The translations under genes and the position numbers were made by a program. The notes under the pieces are model-generated. The model was given only the letters and a program-made list of their open reading frames with translations, was not told the origin of the DNA and did not search any database. Below, piece after piece: positions 52,204 to 61,987 of a DNA stretch of 64,000 nt; within the stretch, counting starts at the first letter, position 1, and every line of letters starts with the position of its first letter. Location: contig CP030277.1 in the NCBI GenBank assembly GCA_003330885.1, positions 2,294,001 through 2,358,000 on the forward strand, in the 5' to 3' direction. The stretch comes from Rhodobiaceae bacterium. GTDB taxonomy: Bacteria > Pseudomonadota > Alphaproteobacteria > Parvibaculales > Parvibaculaceae.

Positions 52204-52946
52204 GCGCTTGCCCCCAAATAGGCTTCGACAACAATCGGATTGTCCCGTACCTCCTGAGGACTTCCTTGAGCCAGGACCTCGCCATGCGCCAAACAGGTAA
52301 TATGTTCTGCGAGGTTCATGATCACACGCATGTTGTGCTCAATCACAAGCAGCGTCACACCAAGTTCCTTGTTTGCTCGGACCAGACGGTCAATCAACCC
52401 ATTGATGAGGGTGGGATTTACGCCCGCCGTTGGCTCATCCAGCAGGAGAAGCTTTGGCTCGCTCATCAGCGCCATAGCAAACTCTAAAAGCTTCTGCTGA
52501 CCAAAACTCAATGACCCCGCACGCAGGAAACGTTTCGATGCAAGCCCCACGAAATCAAGCAGCTCTTCAGCACGAACATCGACCTGACTTGAGAAACCAG
52601 ACAGCAATGACAGAACAGAACTGCGGGCGTCTGGTGCACTGATCCGCATATTCTCTACGCAATTCATCTCTGCATATATGCGGGTCTGCTGAAACGTCCG
52701 GACAAGTCCGCGCCGGGCAATGACGGGCACAGTGAGTTTAGAGATCTCCTGTCCCTCGAACTGAACAGACCCAGAGTCGATTGGATGCGCGCCTACAATA
52801 GAGTTAAAGAGCGTCGTCTTACCCGATCCATTCGGCCCGATAAGCCCGGCAATATCGCCCTCATTCACCTCCAGCGAAACATTGCGGTTTGCGACCACAC
52901 CACCGAAGGTCTTGGTGGCATTCTCAACCTTGAGAAGCACGCTCAT
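52200..52946 (-). CDS. livG: ABC transporter ATP-binding protein, LivG type
   Basis: About 248 residues. Walker A is LIGPNGSGKTT; LVRTFQQTRIYAEMNCVENMRI is the LivG-type Q-loop region; SLSFGQQKLLEFAMALM is the (degenerate) signature, and LLLLDEPTAGVNPTL Walker B. The C-terminal LVIEHNMRVIMNLAEHITCLAHG region is typical. The start MSVLLKVEN at 52946 overlaps the upstream LivM gene by four bases; upstream in-frame residues are not part of the protein. Confidence 0.94.
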   Translation of the reverse strand: MSVLLKVENATKTFGGVVANRNVSLEVNEGDIAGLIGPNGSGKTTLFNSIVGAHPIDSGSVQFEGQEISKLTVPVIARRGLVRTFQQTRIYAEMNCVENMRISAPDARSSVLSLLSGFSSQVDVRAEELLDFVGLASKRFLRAGSLSFGQQKLLEFAMALMSEPKLLLLDEPTAGVNPTLINGLIDRLVRANKELGVTLLVIEHNMRVIMNLAEHITCLAHGEVLAQGSPQEVRDNPIVVEAYLGASA

Positions 52947-53911
52947 GCCCGCTCCTCCACTTTCTCGCCAAACCATTCCGGCCGCCGTTCGCGCAGCGTG
53001 CCCAAAATGCCGTTGGGAAAGAAGACAACAATCCCAACAATCAGGAGACCAAGCGCCACACGCTGCCAACCCAGCAGGTAGGTCCAGAACAGTTCCTGGG
53101 TGATGTGAAAGACAACCGCACCGATGACCGGACCCCAAAGGGTGCCCTTACCGCCCAGAATGGCCATCAGCACCATCCAGACGCCGAAGGTGGCCCCTGC
53201 AAACGCAACATCGCGAGGGTCAATGAACCCCAACAGATTTCCTGCCAACCCGCCACCAATCCCCAGAAACAGCGCCGACACTGCCCAGGCGAAAGATTTG
53301 ATCTGGGTCGTTTGCAAACCCATCGCCTCTGCTTTGTCTTCATCATCGCGAATGGCATTGAGAGCGAGACCAAACTTTGTGGCGTAAAGCGCGCGCAGCA
53401 CAAAAAATGTCGCCAGCGCCAACGCAAACATCAGGAAATAGAAGAAGAGTTCGCGGCCCGCCAGATCGGTCGGATAGAGCGGAGGCACCATTCCCGAGCC
53501 AGCACCGACATAATCCCAACCACCTGCAATTTCCCCAGCTGCGATACCAAGACCCAGAGTGCCAATCGCAAAATAATGCCCCCGCAACCCCAGCATGCCG
53601 AACCCGAGGACTATGGCGATAAGAGACGACAAGACAGCAGCAAAGAGGAGCCCCACCGCAAGACCTGCAAAATAGTCCAAGCCTAGATCGCGCTGAAGCA
53701 CCGCACAGGCATAAGCGCCAATGCCGAAAAACAGAATATTGCCAAATGAGTTGTAGCCCATCTGTCCGCCGAGCGTGTCCCAGGTCAATGCGAAGACAAC
53801 CATCAGCCAGAGCATGGTGAGCTGCGTCGCAAATTGAGGCATCAGGAAAGGAGCAACAAGGCAGAGGAAAAACCCCCCACCGATGAGGGAAGCTTTTTGT
53901 ACGTTCGTCAT
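52943..53911 (-). CDS. livM: branched-chain amino-acid-type ABC transporter permease, LivM
   Basis: A 322-residue inner-membrane permease with about eight to ten helices of the LivM kind. The conserved region GLRGHYFAIGTLGLGIAAGEI and the cytoplasmic coupling loop ALYATKFGLALNAIRDDEDKAEAMGL are visible. It pairs with LivH to form the translocation channel. Overlaps of four bases with livG and livH tie the genes to one transcript. Confidence 0.94.
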   Translation of the reverse strand: MTNVQKASLIGGGFFLCLVAPFLMPQFATQLTMLWLMVVFALTWDTLGGQMGYNSFGNILFFGIGAYACAVLQRDLGLDYFAGLAVGLLFAAVLSSLIAIVLGFGMLGLRGHYFAIGTLGLGIAAGEIAGGWDYVGAGSGMVPPLYPTDLAGRELFFYFLMFALALATFFVLRALYATKFGLALNAIRDDEDKAEAMGLQTTQIKSFAWAVSALFLGIGGGLAGNLLGFIDPRDVAFAGATFGVWMVLMAILGGKGTLWGPVIGAVVFHITQELFWTYLLGWQRVALGLLIVGIVVFFPNGILGTLRERRPEWFGEKVEERA

Positions 53912-54810
53912 TCCAGATACTCCCGCTTGCGCCGGAGCCAGAAATTACGCCCCACCAGGAGGATCACCATGAGGACGAAGACAAAGGCTATCTGATATTC
54001 AGCGCCGAGAATAAAGCCCGCCAGGTTTTCAAGCGCGCCTAGGCCAAGCCCCGCCGTGATTACAGCGACAATATTGCCAAGCCCCGCCACAATCACCACC
54101 AAGAACGAGCGCACTGTGTAAGGGAGCCCAATATAGGGATGAATGGTCCAGGCCATGACGACCAAACTACCAGCCGCCCCACACAAGGCAGCATTGAGTG
54201 CATAGGTCGCCGCATAAACCCTATCGGTATCAATCCCCAGGATCCGTGCCGCCCGCGCATTTTGTGCCGTCGCGCGAATTGCCTGTCCCAAACGAGCTCT
54301 CTTCAAAAATGCCCAGAGAACGAGACCGACCGTCAGCGCCGTCACGAAGGACACGAGTTTGATTTCTGCAAGGACGATCTGACCGTCAAACAGGACCATC
54401 GTTCCAAGACCTGTTTCGAGAGTGCGAACATCTGCCCCAAATATCTCATTGGAAAGCTGTTGCAGAATGATCGAGAGACCAAACGTCGCCAAAAGCGACA
54501 CAAACAAGTCTCGGTCAACCACCCGAAAGATGACCAGGCGATAGAGGCTCCACCCAAGAATAAACAGCGCAATAGCCGCAAGTGGAATAGTCAGGAGCGG
54601 CGGCACACCCAGCCCTGCCGCAGTCAGCGCAACAAAACCGCCAAGCATCACAAACTCGCCCTGAGCAATATTGATGATGCCAAGAACACCCCAAACCAAG
54701 GCCATGCCAAAAGCGGCGAGCGCAAAGATGGCTCCGATCATGAGACCGTTAGCAATGAGGTCCACCCCAAGTGACGGGTAATCAATAAGAAGCTGGAGAT
54801 TTTCAAACAT
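53908..54810 (-). CDS. livH: branched-chain amino-acid-type ABC transporter permease, LivH
   Basis: A 300-residue permease. The start of the protein is LIANGLMIGAIFALAAFGMALVW, typical of LivH, and the coupling loop AFLKRARLGQAIRATAQNARAARILGI is present. About eight membrane helices are predicted. It is the second gene of the importer operon, 9 nt after the binding-protein gene and overlapping livM by four bases. Confidence 0.94.
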   Translation of the reverse strand: MFENLQLLIDYPSLGVDLIANGLMIGAIFALAAFGMALVWGVLGIINIAQGEFVMLGGFVALTAAGLGVPPLLTIPLAAIALFILGWSLYRLVIFRVVDRDLFVSLLATFGLSIILQQLSNEIFGADVRTLETGLGTMVLFDGQIVLAEIKLVSFVTALTVGLVLWAFLKRARLGQAIRATAQNARAARILGIDTDRVYAATYALNAALCGAAGSLVVMAWTIHPYIGLPYTVRSFLVVIVAGLGNIVAVITAGLGLGALENLAGFILGAEYQIAFVFVLMVILLVGRNFWLRRKREYLE

Positions 54811-54819
54811 GGGGGTTAA

Positions 54820-56055
54820 TCAGCGCTCCGACCAGCGAGGCGTCGGGTGGCGCAACTCAGCTTCAGATGCTTCTGAGGGATAGACAACCCGGTATTCGCC
54901 GTCCTGTATCTGAAAGAGAACCATGGGCTTAGCGATGTTACGCCCCGCATCATCAAAATTGATGCCGCCATAAAACGTCATCATATCTGTTGCCGCGAGC
55001 GCGTCTCGAACAGCTGCCGGATCAAAAGACCCCGCCCGTTCAAAAGCATCTGCAAACACCATCACCGCCGCCGCTGACTCCGCAGATTGATAGGGTGGCG
55101 CATAGTCGAACGTCGCCTCAAACAGATCAGCAAAGTCACGTGCAGAACCAAACAACTCATCAGAATAGGAAAGGCCCGGCGCCCATTGAGAGGCACAGAG
55201 CGCAAACTCCGCCTTCTCAGCAAACTTTTCTATCACCTGTGCCGCATCGCAATGGGTCAAGGCAAGCATCGGAATATCAATCCGGCTGTCCGCGATTTGC
55301 CTGATCGCCAGCGCCGCACCCTTCGCGTGACCGGAGACCACCAGTAGGTCTGGTCTAAGTGCGCGCACCTTTGCAAGCGTCGCTGACATGTCATTCAGCT
55401 CAGGTGGCAGCTTGTCATCTATGACAATCCGCATCCCCAGCCTTTCCGCATCAGCAATAACGCCGGCCCGTACGTCCTGGGAAAAGGGGTCATTCTCCAT
55501 AGCCAACCCAACGCGCAGAGTCTGGCCTTCACCAGCGGTCTCTGCGGCAAGGGCAACTGCCCCTTGTAGATATTGTTCAGTCGTCGACAAAACGGCGAAG
55601 AGATACTTGTATCCCTCCTGAAAAAGCGAGATCGAAGCGCCGTTCGCCTCAACCATGGGAATGCCGTACTTTTCTGTGATGGGGGCCATAGCTCTGGTGA
55701 GGCCGGACGAATAAGGGCCCAGGATGAACTGTACGCCATCTTGCTGGATTAGGCGTTCTGCCAGTTGGGCGCCACGGGCCGGAGTGGACTCATCGTCGTA
55801 ATAGACAATGCCCAGTTTGTAGGCCACCCCGTCGACTGTGACCCCACCGGCTGCGTTGATCTGCTCTACAGCCAGGTCATATCCCTTGCGTGTGTGCGCA
55901 CCATTGGTCGAATATTTGCCCGTCAGCGAGATAGCAGCGCCCAAATACACTGTGTCACCCTCGACTTTCGCGGACGCACCGACGGCCGTCACCGTGGCGA
56001 CAGCGGCTGCCATCAGAACCACACCCAGTTTCCTCAACACATTCTCCAAAATCAT
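54820..56055 (-). CDS. ABC transporter substrate-binding protein, LivK/HAAT type
   Basis: About 411 residues. A signal peptide (LGVVLMAAAVATVTAVGASA) precedes a type I periplasmic binding fold: VYLGAAISLTGKYSTNGAHTR near the start, DESTPARGAQLAERLIQQDGV, FILGPYSSGLTRAMAPITEKY and AVLSTTEQYLQGAVALAAE. The ligand may be a branched-chain amino acid, an amide, urea or an aromatic acid; the sequence does not say. The start at 56055 follows GGAG. It is the first gene of the operon and so sets the direction of transport: import. Confidence 0.93.
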   Translation of the reverse strand: MILENVLRKLGVVLMAAAVATVTAVGASAKVEGDTVYLGAAISLTGKYSTNGAHTRKGYDLAVEQINAAGGVTVDGVAYKLGIVYYDDESTPARGAQLAERLIQQDGVQFILGPYSSGLTRAMAPITEKYGIPMVEANGASISLFQEGYKYLFAVLSTTEQYLQGAVALAAETAGEGQTLRVGLAMENDPFSQDVRAGVIADAERLGMRIVIDDKLPPELNDMSATLAKVRALRPDLLVVSGHAKGAALAIRQIADSRIDIPMLALTHCDAAQVIEKFAEKAEFALCASQWAPGLSYSDELFGSARDFADLFEATFDYAPPYQSAESAAAVMVFADAFERAGSFDPAAVRDALAATDMMTFYGGINFDDAGRNIAKPMVLFQIQDGEYRVVYPSEASEAELRHPTPRWSER

Positions 56056-56251
56056 TGTGTGGATCTCCAAAAACACATGCGCCAGGTGACATATTAGCTC
56101 CCCCCCTCAGAGCATCAATCGTGCCTTTTTTCAAGCCGCCAGAGGGTTGAAAGGCGGAAAATCAGCTCCTATGTCAATGAGACCGGGATGCCACGGTTTG
56201 GGTTCCGGACCAATGTTAACTGGCGGGCTGCCACTGAAAATGGAGCCGCTA

Positions 56252-56300
56252 GGGCACGAGATGCCCAACCACAACATCGCTTATGAAAGGATGTGCAGAC
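56252..56300 (+). promoter_or_regulatory. ROSE-type RNA thermometer before hsp20
   Basis: A hairpin GGGCA-CGAGA-TGCCC (56252-56266) is followed by ACATCGCT-TATGAA-AGGATGT (56274-56294). In the latter, UCGCU pairs with the Shine-Dalgarno AGGA (56288-56291) around a bulged G, which is the hallmark of ROSE elements. Heating would melt this weak stem and expose the site, nine nt before the hsp20 ATG. More hairpins may lie further upstream (TGGCGGGCTGCCA near 56221). Confidence 0.78.
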
Positions 56301-56771
56301 ATGCGTACGTTTGATTTCTCCCCTCTTTATCGCTCAACAGTAGGTTTTGACCGGATGGCCTCTCTTCTTGATGCCGCTGCGAGTGACAATAGTAATGGCT
56401 ATCCGCCATACAACATTGAGCGCACGGGCGATGCGTCCTATCGCATCAGTATGGCCATCGCTGGCTTTGGTGAGGATGAAATATCCATCGAAGCCCAGCA
56501 AAACAAACTCACCATCACAGGAAAAAAGGAAGCTGTCGACGACGACCAGGTGAAATACCTTCATCGCGGAATCGCAACGCGCAGCTTCCAGCGTCAGTTT
56601 GAACTTGCCGACTATGTCGAAGTGAAGGGTGCCGCGCTCGAAAACGGACTCCTGCACGTAGATCTCGCACGAGAAATTCCAGAGGCCATGAAGCCGCGGA
56701 CAATAGCGATTAAGCAACCGTCATCAGGTCAGCGTTCAATCGAAGGCAAGGTTGAGCCTGAAGCAGCATAG
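56301..56771 (+). CDS. Hsp20/IbpA-type small heat shock protein
   Basis: A 156-residue small heat shock protein of the IbpA class. N-terminal MRTFDFSPLYRSTVGFDRM, alpha-crystallin core YRISMAIAGFGEDEISIEAQ to LEDG-like ALENGLLHVDLAREIPEAMK, and the C-terminal IxI-type segment PRTIAIKQ. It would hold unfolding proteins during heat stress. The start at 56301 is fixed by the SD AGGA of the RNA thermometer, nine nt upstream; an in-frame ATG at 56283 is inside the thermometer hairpin. Confidence 0.96.
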   Translation: MRTFDFSPLYRSTVGFDRMASLLDAAASDNSNGYPPYNIERTGDASYRISMAIAGFGEDEISIEAQQNKLTITGKKEAVDDDQVKYLHRGIATRSFQRQFELADYVEVKGAALENGLLHVDLAREIPEAMKPRTIAIKQPSSGQRSIEGKVEPEAA

Positions 56772-56804
56772 GCCCCGCTTAAAACAATGCTCCGCTAAAC
56801 ATCT

Positions 56805-56830
56805 AGGCGCCCTCATCAGGGCGCCTTTTT
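56805..56830 (+). terminator. Rho-independent terminator of hsp20
   Basis: AGGCGCCC-TCATCA-GGGCGCCT followed by TTTT, 34 nt past the stop. Confidence 0.88.
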
Positions 56831-56871
56831 GTGTCTTCACACCCCAGCCTAATGAAACCGACCTTCCAACG

Positions 56872-56933
56872 TTAACAACATCCTAACACTTGACGAACCA
56901 GCAGGCACGCCGTCAAAAAATTGTAGGCTACAA
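56872..56933 (+). promoter_or_regulatory. Putative CtrA site and palindrome before the hybrid kinase gene
   Basis: TTAA-CAACATC-CTAAC (56872-56887) fits the CtrA consensus TTAA-N7-TTAAC except for one base. TTGACG (56890) may be a -35 box, and TTGTAG-G-CTACAA (56921-56933) is a perfect 13-nt palindrome. All are upstream of the kinase ATG at 56992. Confidence 0.4.
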
Positions 56934-56991
56934 GTCCTGTTTTAAGACATATTTCACAGGCGCTACCTAGTCTCAGGAAAGTTTGAGATAA

Positions 56992-59217
56992 ATGCGGTGG
57001 TGGCAGTTTTCTATGGGTGAAACAAGAAAAGCGCAATTTGCGCCACGCACTCTGTTGCTGGCGTTCGCAGGCATCGCTTTCTCCGCTGTCCTGCTGCTAA
57101 CTCTCACGCCTCTCGCAGCCATCCATATGCTTGAAAATCACGTTGTGCCAGGCAATCATGATGATGCGTCTGCAGCATACTACTTGAATGCCCTTATTGC
57201 TGTAGCTAGCTTCACGCTGGCGCTCACAGTCGTGAGCTTTCTAATCCACTATTGGAAGAAGAGTCTTCTCGCCCCTATTCGCGAGATAAACCGGCTCCTG
57301 ATCAAAAACGGGAACCTTGGAGAGGCAGAGATCGCCTCCCTTGCCAAGGGCAATCTCACAACGACAGCCCGCACCTTGGCAGACGCATTTGCCCAGGCAA
57401 AATGCGCGCAAAACGAGGCCGACCGATTCCGATTGGTTGCAGAAGCTATCGACTACTCTGTCCTCATGGCCGACGCAGAGGGATATCTAGTCTGGGCGAA
57501 TCCGAGCTTTACCCGAATGACTGGGTATACACTTGAAGACGTCATCGGCCGGAAGCCAGGTCATTTCTTGCGTGCGCCAGAGAGCGAACCCTCAACGACG
57601 GCTGCGATCGAGCGACACATTCGCGATTACAAAGCCTTGGACACTGAAGTCCTGAACATGACCAAAGACGGTCGCCGTTTTTGGGCTCACCTGGAAATCA
57701 GGCCCGTTTTCGGTGCGGACGGTGCTCCAACGAACTTCATCGGGATCGAACGTGATATCACCGAGGACAAGCGGACTGAAGCCGCTCTTGAAGCGAACCG
57801 TGTCGAGCTACAACAACGCATCATCGACCTACAGAATGCCAAAGGCGAACTCGAGGCTGAGCGAGCAAAATTGGCGTCCTCCGCCGACGAGCTTTCCTCG
57901 GCCAAAGATGCAGCAGAACAAGCAAATAGAGCAAAGTCAGAGTTCCTGGCGACGGTAAGCCATGAGCTTCGCACGCCTATGAATGGTGTTCTGGGGATGG
58001 CCGAGCTTCTAATCGATAGTGACCTTGATCCAGAACAGCGCGACCATGCGTCAGCCATCAAAGACTCAGGTGAAAGTCTGCTCGTTCTATTGAACGACAT
58101 TCTTGATCTCTCGCGCCTGGAAGCTCAGGGCCTTGAGCTGGAAACCGTACCGATACGCCTCGCAGACATCGTCGCGGCAGTGACAGATGTTATGCGCGCA
58201 AATGCAAGTGATCGAGGACTGGAGTTAAAAACAGAAATATCTCCAGACGCCCCCGAGATCGTTATGGGCGACCCGACCCGGCTGCGGCAGGTCCTCTTTA
58301 ATCTCACGAGCAATGCAATAAAATTTACAGATCACGGAAGCGTAGAAGTTTTTGTAAGCCCTGACCCGATCAAGGGTGGAAATTTCATCCGGATTGATGT
58401 GACAGACACGGGGATTGGTATATCGCAAGAAGCACAGGCCCGCCTGTTCGAACGCTTTTCACAAGCAGACAGTTCAATCTCCCGAACACATGGAGGCACA
58501 GGCCTTGGCCTCGCGATCTGCCGTGAGCTTGCACGGCTCATGGACGGAGAAATTTCGGTCGAAAGCACACCCGGGAAAGGCAGCAAATTTTCAATCTCAG
58601 TCCCACTTGCCCGACCAAACGAAGACGCAACTTGTCTTACAGTCAATAGACTGCCTCGTGAACTCCCGTCCACGGGAGAAGCAGCGGATAGCTGGCGCAT
58701 TCTGGTAGCCGAAGACCAGCCCATAAATGCCAAACTGATGACTGCCATCATGGGGCGCCTGAACCATACTTTAACGATCGCGCCAAACGGCGTTGAAGTC
58801 ATCAAAGAGCTGCGCGCCGGCGAATTCGACCTGATCCTTATGGATATACAAATGCCGGAAATGGACGGCATTCTGGCAACGAAGGTTATTCGAAGCTCAG
58901 ACGAACCATGGCATGACATTCCCATCATTGCGCTCACGGCCCATGCAATGGCTGGAACACGCGACACCTATCTTCAGGCAGGGATGAACGGATTTGTCTC
59001 AAAGCCGATCAGCATTGATGCACTGGTTCACGAGATCAATATCGTGATGAACCCCTCTGGCTCCAGTACGCTGGACACTCAAGACCTGAAACAAGAAGAA
59101 CAAGCAGCAGAGCACCAGCCGGGAGCACCAGGCGAGCCACCGAGCGAAGACGAAGAAGCATTCCTTGAGGACATGCTAAGCGATCTGGTCGAAGATGACG
59201 ACCAGTCTGCCGCTTAG
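56992..59217 (+). CDS. PAS-containing hybrid sensor histidine kinase
   Basis: A 741-residue hybrid kinase. It has two membrane helices (near residues 20-45 and 65-90), a PAS domain (about 145-260, with [22 protein letters not shown]), a coiled coil (about 262-310), HisKA ([20 protein letters not shown], His near residue 325), HATPase_c ([29 protein letters not shown]) and a receiver domain ([27 protein letters not shown]) with a C-terminal acidic tail. The small periplasmic part between the helices could sense an envelope or redox signal. It is followed by a convergent Hpt gene that would take the phosphate from the receiver. Confidence 0.95.
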   Translation: MRWWQFSMGETRKAQFAPRTLLLAFAGIAFSAVLLLTLTPLAAIHMLENHVVPGNHDDASAAYYLNALIAVASFTLALTVVSFLIHYWKKSLLAPIREINRLLIKNGNLGEAEIASLAKGNLTTTARTLADAFAQAKCAQNEADRFRLVAEAIDYSVLMADAEGYLVWANPSFTRMTGYTLEDVIGRKPGHFLRAPESEPSTTAAIERHIRDYKALDTEVLNMTKDGRRFWAHLEIRPVFGADGAPTNFIGIERDITEDKRTEAALEANRVELQQRIIDLQNAKGELEAERAKLASSADELSSAKDAAEQANRAKSEFLATVSHELRTPMNGVLGMAELLIDSDLDPEQRDHASAIKDSGESLLVLLNDILDLSRLEAQGLELETVPIRLADIVAAVTDVMRANASDRGLELKTEISPDAPEIVMGDPTRLRQVLFNLTSNAIKFTDHGSVEVFVSPDPIKGGNFIRIDVTDTGIGISQEAQARLFERFSQADSSISRTHGGTGLGLAICRELARLMDGEISVESTPGKGSKFSISVPLARPNEDATCLTVNRLPRELPSTGEAADSWRILVAEDQPINAKLMTAIMGRLNHTLTIAPNGVEVIKELRAGEFDLILMDIQMPEMDGILATKVIRSSDEPWHDIPIIALTAHAMAGTRDTYLQAGMNGFVSKPISIDALVHEINIVMNPSGSSTLDTQDLKQEEQAAEHQPGAPGEPPSEDEEAFLEDMLSDLVEDDDQSAA

Positions 59218-59242
59218 CCTCTATCAAAAATCTGATGGAAGT

Positions 59243-59668
59243 CTAGGATTTCGAGTGCAGGTCACGCAGGGATTGAACGATCTTCTGACCTGTCTCACCA
59301 CCGTCGCCAACAATGCCCTTGGAGACGACACGTTCCAACACCTGCACGTGCTGCCCGACAATTTTTACATCATGCGAACTGAAATGCTCTGCCTGCTGTC
59401 GAAGCAAATCACAGAGTGAGGCCGCAATGGATGTAACAAGGTCATACCCAAATGACCCCGCCTGGCCTTTAAGGTTGTGCGCAATACCGAAAAGATCTTC
59501 CAGAACCGTGGCATCTGGATCTTTGGGAGTCACCAACGCAAAGATCTTGGCGAGCTGATCCACATCAGTGCGCAACTGTTGGGAATACTCACCTTTGAGT
59601 GCGTTGATCGCCGCCTCGGCCTGAGCCAATCGGTCTGCTCGTGAATCTGTTGTATTGGCGTCCGCCAT
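59243..59668 (-). CDS. Hpt domain protein
   Basis: A 141-residue histidine phosphotransfer protein. The phosphoaccepting His is His64 in FGIAHNLKGQAGSFGYDLV. The N-terminus is a helical, charged segment. Hpt domains shuttle phosphate from a hybrid kinase receiver to another response regulator. The gene lies convergent to the hybrid kinase, with 25 nt between the stops, so the two are likely partners. No output regulator is in the neighbourhood, so the final target is unknown. Confidence 0.92.
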   Translation of the reverse strand: MADANTTDSRADRLAQAEAAINALKGEYSQQLRTDVDQLAKIFALVTPKDPDATVLEDLFGIAHNLKGQAGSFGYDLVTSIAASLCDLLRQQAEHFSSHDVKIVGQHVQVLERVVSKGIVGDGGETGQKIVQSLRDLHSKS

Positions 59669-59767
59669 ATATCCACCGCTTCAAGCCGAATTTAATTGAA
59701 ACGCCAGTTTAAGCGGGTGCCCTTAAAAAGCTCTGAACACCAGATATGGCCGAAAAGAAGGAAAAAT

Positions 59768-59795
59768 GGGCATTGGAGAGACTAATCCAATGCCC
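59768..59795 (-). terminator. Terminator of the bufferin operon
   Basis: A 10-bp hairpin (GGGCATTGGA ... TCCAATGCCC) followed on the minus strand by ATTTTTCCTTCTTTT, 9 nt past the DoxX-like stop. Confidence 0.85.
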
Positions 59796-59803
59796 AGAAA
59801 CAT

Positions 59804-60277
59804 CTAGGACAACTTCTGCTTAATCAGATGGTCAATCGAGACCACACCAGCGCCCCGAGCCATGAGGTAAATAAGAATGCTCGCCCAAAGCAGGTGGAGT
59901 GACCAAGCACCCGGATAGACAAAAATCTGGATGACCAGGGTCATTGCCAACAGAGCCGCAGCCCCGAAACGGGTAGCAAATCCCAGCACGATCAAAATCG
60001 GGAAGAAATGCTCCGCATAGGTCGCCATATAGGCCGCGATATTATGTGGGATAAGCGGCAGAGCATATTCATACTCGAAGAGGAAGAACGTGCTCGGTTT
60101 CAAAGTGAGAAATCCCTCAACCTTTGTCCGTGCCGATGTCCAAAACACCATCGCAATGCTCACCCGCATTGCGAGTTCAAAAACGAAAGAAGGAATACGG
60201 TCAAAGAGACCGACGGCCCACCCAACCAGCGATGTGATTTGTCCTACGGGACCGGCATTGATCTGTGTTTCACTCAT
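59804..60277 (-). CDS. DoxX family membrane protein of the bufferin operon
   Basis: A 157-residue inner-membrane protein with four hydrophobic helices of the DoxX type ([41 protein letters not shown]). DoxX proteins often sit at the end of bufferin/MNIO operons and are thought to be an electron-linked accessory. Here it is 16 nt after the DUF2063 gene and is followed by a terminator, so it is the last gene. The start at 60277 is chosen because it leaves a normal-length N-terminus. Confidence 0.88.
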   Translation of the reverse strand: MSETQINAGPVGQITSLVGWAVGLFDRIPSFVFELAMRVSIAMVFWTSARTKVEGFLTLKPSTFFLFEYEYALPLIPHNIAAYMATYAEHFFPILIVLGFATRFGAAALLAMTLVIQIFVYPGAWSLHLLWASILIYLMARGAGVVSIDHLIKQKLS

Positions 60278-60293
60278 TTTTTCATTCCATGCG

Positions 60294-61061
60294 TTAAGAG
60301 CGGATGAGACGGGTAAAACCGCCACCGCTGAGAAGAAGATGTAGAATTTGGCTAAGGTCAAAATCGCTCTGCACATTCAGAGCAGCTGCAGCAGCAACGC
60401 CAAAGGGCTCACCAGACCTGAGGGCATCAACAAACGAAACGGCCCCCGCATCCACCTTGTGCACAACCACTGAGAGGTGGGATCTGAGAAGAAGCACGGC
60501 TTCTCCACCCTCGCCAATATGAGTCGACTCCGGCTTTTCGCCTGGCTGATGCGCCTGCCAAATCGATGAAATCGGATAGGCTGATTGGAACGCCTGCAGG
60601 GTCGGGTGAAGAATAAATTTCACATCTGGTAGGTCTTCCTGCGGAACACTCGAAATTTCGTCAGGAGAAAGAACAATATCATCAGCCGCATGATAACTGC
60701 GAAGCCACAAAAGCTCGAGCCGCGCCACATCGCTCAGATATGGCAACGATGACACCGGTGGAAAGGCATCTAGGAAATCTGGCAGGCCATCGCCAAACCC
60801 GACCAGCGTTCCACGGATGGGCATATGATCCCGCAGGTACTCCCGCGCCATCGCACGGAAAAATTCTTTCCCCACCAATTGCAAGATGACGGGGAATGCC
60901 TGTTCCAGGCCGTCAATCAGACTGGAATGAACATTGTTTCGGTAAACGTCCAGTCGGCGTTCAAGCGGAATCGGATCGGCCCCATAGGCGCCAGTGGGAA
61001 CAGCTGGCGCGCCACGCACTGCAGATCCAAAACTATTCTGAAAATCACGCAGGGATGACAT
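60294..61061 (-). CDS. bufC1: DUF2063-type partner of the MNIO enzyme (BufC-like)
   Basis: About 255 residues. The N-terminal DUF2063/putative-DNA-binding-domain begins [17 protein letters not shown] and contains [22 protein letters not shown]. In bufferin operons this protein is the partner (HvfC/BufC) that binds the precursor and the MNIO enzyme. The start MSSLRDF is preferred because AGGAGG sits seven nt upstream; the gene overlaps the MNIO gene by 17 nt. Confidence 0.88.
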   Translation of the reverse strand: MSSLRDFQNSFGSAVRGAPAVPTGAYGADPIPLERRLDVYRNNVHSSLIDGLEQAFPVILQLVGKEFFRAMAREYLRDHMPIRGTLVGFGDGLPDFLDAFPPVSSLPYLSDVARLELLWLRSYHAADDIVLSPDEISSVPQEDLPDVKFILHPTLQAFQSAYPISSIWQAHQPGEKPESTHIGEGGEAVLLLRSHLSVVVHKVDAGAVSFVDALRSGEPFGVAAAAALNVQSDFDLSQILHLLLSGGGFTRLIRS

Positions 61062-61962
61062 CATCATGCCTCCTGCCAAGCACCATGTTGGTTTGCCTCA
61101 ACAGAGCGTCAGCCTTGTCCGCTTCAGCTTTTAGCACGCCCCACGCGGGCACATTGGTGTCCCATTCAACGAGCGTGGGCTTTGGCCCGACACGATCAAT
61201 CAAACGCCCAAACAATTTCCAGACATCATCGACGACAGCGGATCCATGATCATCAATGCGAAGCTCTGCGCCATTAATTTCTTCTACTGCATGACCCGCT
61301 ATATGAACTTCGCCGATCAATTCAGCAGGAATCGCGTCAACATAGGACACAGGATCAAACCCATGATTGCAGGCGGAAACAAAAACATTGTTCACATCAA
61401 GAAGCAGCCCGCATCCCGTTCGGTCAGCAAGAGAAACCAGGAACTCCGGCTCCTCCATCACCTCTGCCTCAAAACTCAGATAGGTTGAGGGATTTTCGAC
61501 AAGAACCTGCCGTTTCAGCGCGGATTGCATTTGATCAACATGTTCGGCCATAACGTCCAGCGCTTCTTGCGTGAGCGGCAGCGGCAGAAGGTCATTCAGA
61601 AAGTCGCCCTGATGTGTCGCCCAGGCAAGATGCTCTGACACCAATGCCGGCTGGTAGCGCTCAATGAGTGCCGAAAACCGTGAGAGATGATCGTCATCAA
61701 GGGGGTCAACACCGCCGAGAGACATACCGACTCCGTGCAGAGACAATGGGTAGTCTTGTCTGATTGCGCTGAGGTAAGCGTGGGGACTGCCCCCATCACC
61801 CATGTAATTTTCAGGGTGGACCTCGAACCAGCCAATATCGGGCTTTGCGTCGAGGATCGTCTTGTAGTGGTCAGCCTTCAACCCGACCCCGGCGCGGGCC
61901 AGGATCGGGTCGGGCTGATATGCCGGATGATTGGTCATTGGGGACGTTACCGGGAGGGGCAC
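61045..61962 (-). CDS. bufB1: DUF692 multinuclear non-heme iron oxidative enzyme (BufB-like)
   Basis: A 305-residue MNIO enzyme (DUF692, HvfB/BufB type, TIM-barrel). Conserved metal-ligand regions are GWFEVHPENYMGDG, YPLSLHGVGMSLGG, LVSEHLAWATHQGDF, VLVENPSTYL, LLLDVNNVFVSACNHGFD, IAGHAVEE and VEWDTN. MNIO enzymes oxidise cysteines of a ribosomal peptide into oxazolone-thioamide or thiooxazole groups that bind copper. The start is GTG at 61962 with AAAGG upstream; an ATG at 61938 has no such site. The precursor gene is just upstream. Confidence 0.94.
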   Translation of the reverse strand: MPLPVTSPMTNHPAYQPDPILARAGVGLKADHYKTILDAKPDIGWFEVHPENYMGDGGSPHAYLSAIRQDYPLSLHGVGMSLGGVDPLDDDHLSRFSALIERYQPALVSEHLAWATHQGDFLNDLLPLPLTQEALDVMAEHVDQMQSALKRQVLVENPSTYLSFEAEVMEEPEFLVSLADRTGCGLLLDVNNVFVSACNHGFDPVSYVDAIPAELIGEVHIAGHAVEEINGAELRIDDHGSAVVDDVWKLFGRLIDRVGPKPTLVEWDTNVPAWGVLKAEADKADALLRQTNMVLGRRHDDVIPA

Positions 61963-61987
61963 CCGGCACCTTTCATCCAGCCAGCAC

